Assembly (NCBI RefSeq): GCF_000016065.1
Contig: NC_009092.1
Span: 620,001-684,000 of the forward strand
Source of the DNA: Shewanella loihica PV-4
Lineage (GTDB): Bacteria; Pseudomonadota; Gammaproteobacteria; Enterobacterales; Shewanellaceae
Reading direction: 5' to 3'
Length of the DNA: 64,000 bases
Made by a program: the position numbers and the translations under genes. The notes under the pieces were generated by a model. It ran no database searches. It had not been told where the DNA came from and was given only the letters and a program-made list of their open reading frames with translations. Below are positions 62,776 to 64,000 of this stretch, in pieces (within the stretch, counting starts at the first letter, position 1; every line of letters starts with the position of its first letter).

Positions 62776-64000
62776 CTAATTAGTGGCCGGTTTAGGCGTG
62801 CCCTGGCTAGGGCGACGACGTCTGCGGCGGCGGGCTGGGGCGTTACCGTCCCTATGCTCTTGCTTGCCTTGGTTTTGCGCTTGTTGACCTTCGCTCGCAG
62901 GCTTGCTGGTACCAGTACTTGCGCCTGTTCGGCGACGGCCCTGACCCTCTTTGTTGCCCTGAGCTTGATCGCCTCGGCGAGGCTGTCCAGCCTTATCTGA
63001 CCTCTGGCCGTTGCTTGAGCGATTGCTGCTGCGTTGGCTGTTGCTTTTAGGCTTAGGATTACGCGGTCCCTTGTGCTGGCCGTGGCGCTTAGGCGTCAGG
63101 TTGGTCTCGGGCAGGGTGTGTGTCGGCTCGAAGCCCTCTACTTCAGCACGCGGCAGCAGCTTGCCGATCAGGCGCTCGATATCTGCCAGCAGTTTGGCTT
63201 CTTCGTCGCTCACTAGGGAGACCGCTTTGCCATCGGCGCCCGCGCGGCCGGTACGACCGATGCGGTGCACATAGTCTTCGGGCACGTTAGGCAGGTCGAA
63301 GTTGACCACTTGAGGCAGCTGGTCGATATCCAGACCACGGGCGGCGATGTCGGTGGCTACGAGCACGCGCACGTCGCCCGACTTAAAGTTAGCCAGCGCC
63401 TTGGTGCGGGCACCCTGACTCTTGTTACCGTGGATGGCTGCGGCGGTGATCCCCTTGGCCTCGAGATGCTTAGCCAGACGGTTGGCGCCATGTTTGGTAC
63501 GGCTAAATACCAAGACCTGTTGCCAGTCACCTTGCTGGATAAGCTTGACCAAGGCTGCGGATTTCTTGTTCTTGTCTACCGGGCAGATCAGCTGCTGTAC
63601 CGTGTTGGCTGTGCTGTTGCGCGGGGTGACCGAGATCTCCACCGGATTGTTCACCAGCCCCTTGGCCAGGGTACGGATCTCATCGGAGAAGGTGGCGGAA
63701 AACATCAGGTTCTGCCGCTTGGGCGGTAAGATGGCGAGGATCTTCTTGATGTCGTGAATAAAGCCCATGTCCAGCATGCGGTCGGCCTCATCCAGCACCA
63801 GTGTCTCCAGCTGAGAGAAGCTCACGGCATCTTGCTGATAGAGATCCAACAGGCGGCCCGGTGTGGCCACCAGGATATCTACGCCGCGTTTAAGTTGACT
63901 GATCTGTGGGCTGATGCCGACACCGCCGAACACTACTGCGCTGCGAAGCGGCAGATGCTGACCATAGGTGGTGACGCTTTCTGCGATCTGGGCCGCCAGT
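62776..64000 (-). CDS. rhlE: DEAD-box RNA helicase RhlE, 3' part (5' end outside window)
   Basis: The frame is open to the window edge; about 407 residues are present. An in-frame GTG at 63933 is not the start, because the upstream codons (ending [13 protein letters not shown]) still match the helicase. Motifs Ib [39 protein letters not shown] and [10 protein letters not shown] are visible. The C-terminal tail (about 110 residues) is disordered, rich in N, Q, R and G, and ends with a run of arginines, as in other RhlE proteins that act on ribosome assembly or RNA decay at low temperature. Confidence 0.93.
   Translation of the reverse strand, partial: LAAQIAESVTTYGQHLPLRSAVVFGGVGISPQISQLKRGVDILVATPGRLLDLYQQDAVSFSQLETLVLDEADRMLDMGFIHDIKKILAILPPKRQNLMFSATFSDEIRTLAKGLVNNPVEISVTPRNSTANTVQQLICPVDKNKKSAALVKLIQQGDWQQVLVFSRTKHGANRLAKHLEAKGITAAAIHGNKSQGARTKALANFKSGDVRVLVATDIAARGLDIDQLPQVVNFDLPNVPEDYVHRIGRTGRAGADGKAVSLVSDEEAKLLADIERLIGKLLPRAEVEGFEPTHTLPETNLTPKRHGQHKGPRNPKPKSNSQRSSNRSSNGQRSDKAGQPRRGDQAQGNKEGQGRRRTGASTGTSKPASEGQQAQNQGKQEHRDGNAPARRRRRRRPSQGTPKPATN

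Overview
The window looks like a chromosomal segment of a Shewanella-type marine gammaproteobacterium. This is inferred from gene order, protein content (petABC-sspAB, the DUF1338 gene beside astAD, chromosomal integron-type cassettes) and moderately GC-rich codon use; the species cannot be fixed from sequence alone. Most of the window is conserved backbone. Two blocks reproduce gene orders known from Escherichia coli: mscM-psd-rsgA-orn-tRNA-Gly array-nnr-tsaE-amiB-mutL-miaA-hfq-hflX-hflK-hflC (about 7-26 kb), and pabA...argD...crp...prkB-yheU-yheT...yheS-yheV (about 30-52 kb, with insertions).

Layout: 1-4.2 kb holds topoisomerase IV (parE 3' part, parC) with a sugar-dehydrogenase-like gene between them. 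4.2-6.2 kb holds an iron-regulated bfd, a 2-hydroxyacid dehydrogenase and a 268-bp MITE-like element. 6.2-13.1 kb is a leftward cluster (rsgA, psd, EamA transporter, mscM, glycerophosphodiesterase). 13.2-14.6 kb holds orn and a tRNA-Gly(GCC) array: four intact identical genes plus three decayed copies. 15-26 kb is the nnr-hflC superoperon (metabolite repair, tRNA modification, cell-wall amidase, mismatch repair, Hfq, membrane protease regulators). 26-30 kb holds the cytochrome bc1 complex and sspAB. 30-40 kb holds pabA, a lipoprotein S9 peptidase, an HDOD protein and the arginine genes argD/astC, astA, astD plus a DUF1338 gene. 40-43 kb holds a PhoQ/PhoP-like two-component pair, a PepSY protein and crp. 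43.7-52.7 kb holds a Sel1/TPR protein, prkB, yheU, yheT, a Tat-signal protein with a GMC oxidoreductase, a TIGR02444-type protein, yheS and yheV. 52.7-58 kb holds a chemoreceptor, a POT-like MFS transporter and dbpA.

The accessory region is 58.0-61.5 kb. It is AT-richer than its surroundings and contains four promoterless-looking small gene cassettes, all on the + strand, each ended by an attC-like site. In each cassette the 7-base R'' box at its 3' end is the exact reverse complement of the R' box that opens the same cassette, the signature of integron recombination. No integrase lies in the window, so this is a CALIN (cluster of attC sites lacking an integrase). It is bracketed by three copies of a dispersed 130-183 bp repeat whose long stem shows compensatory base changes between copies. 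The window ends with a SAM methyltransferase, a GFA-family protein and the 3' part of rhlE.
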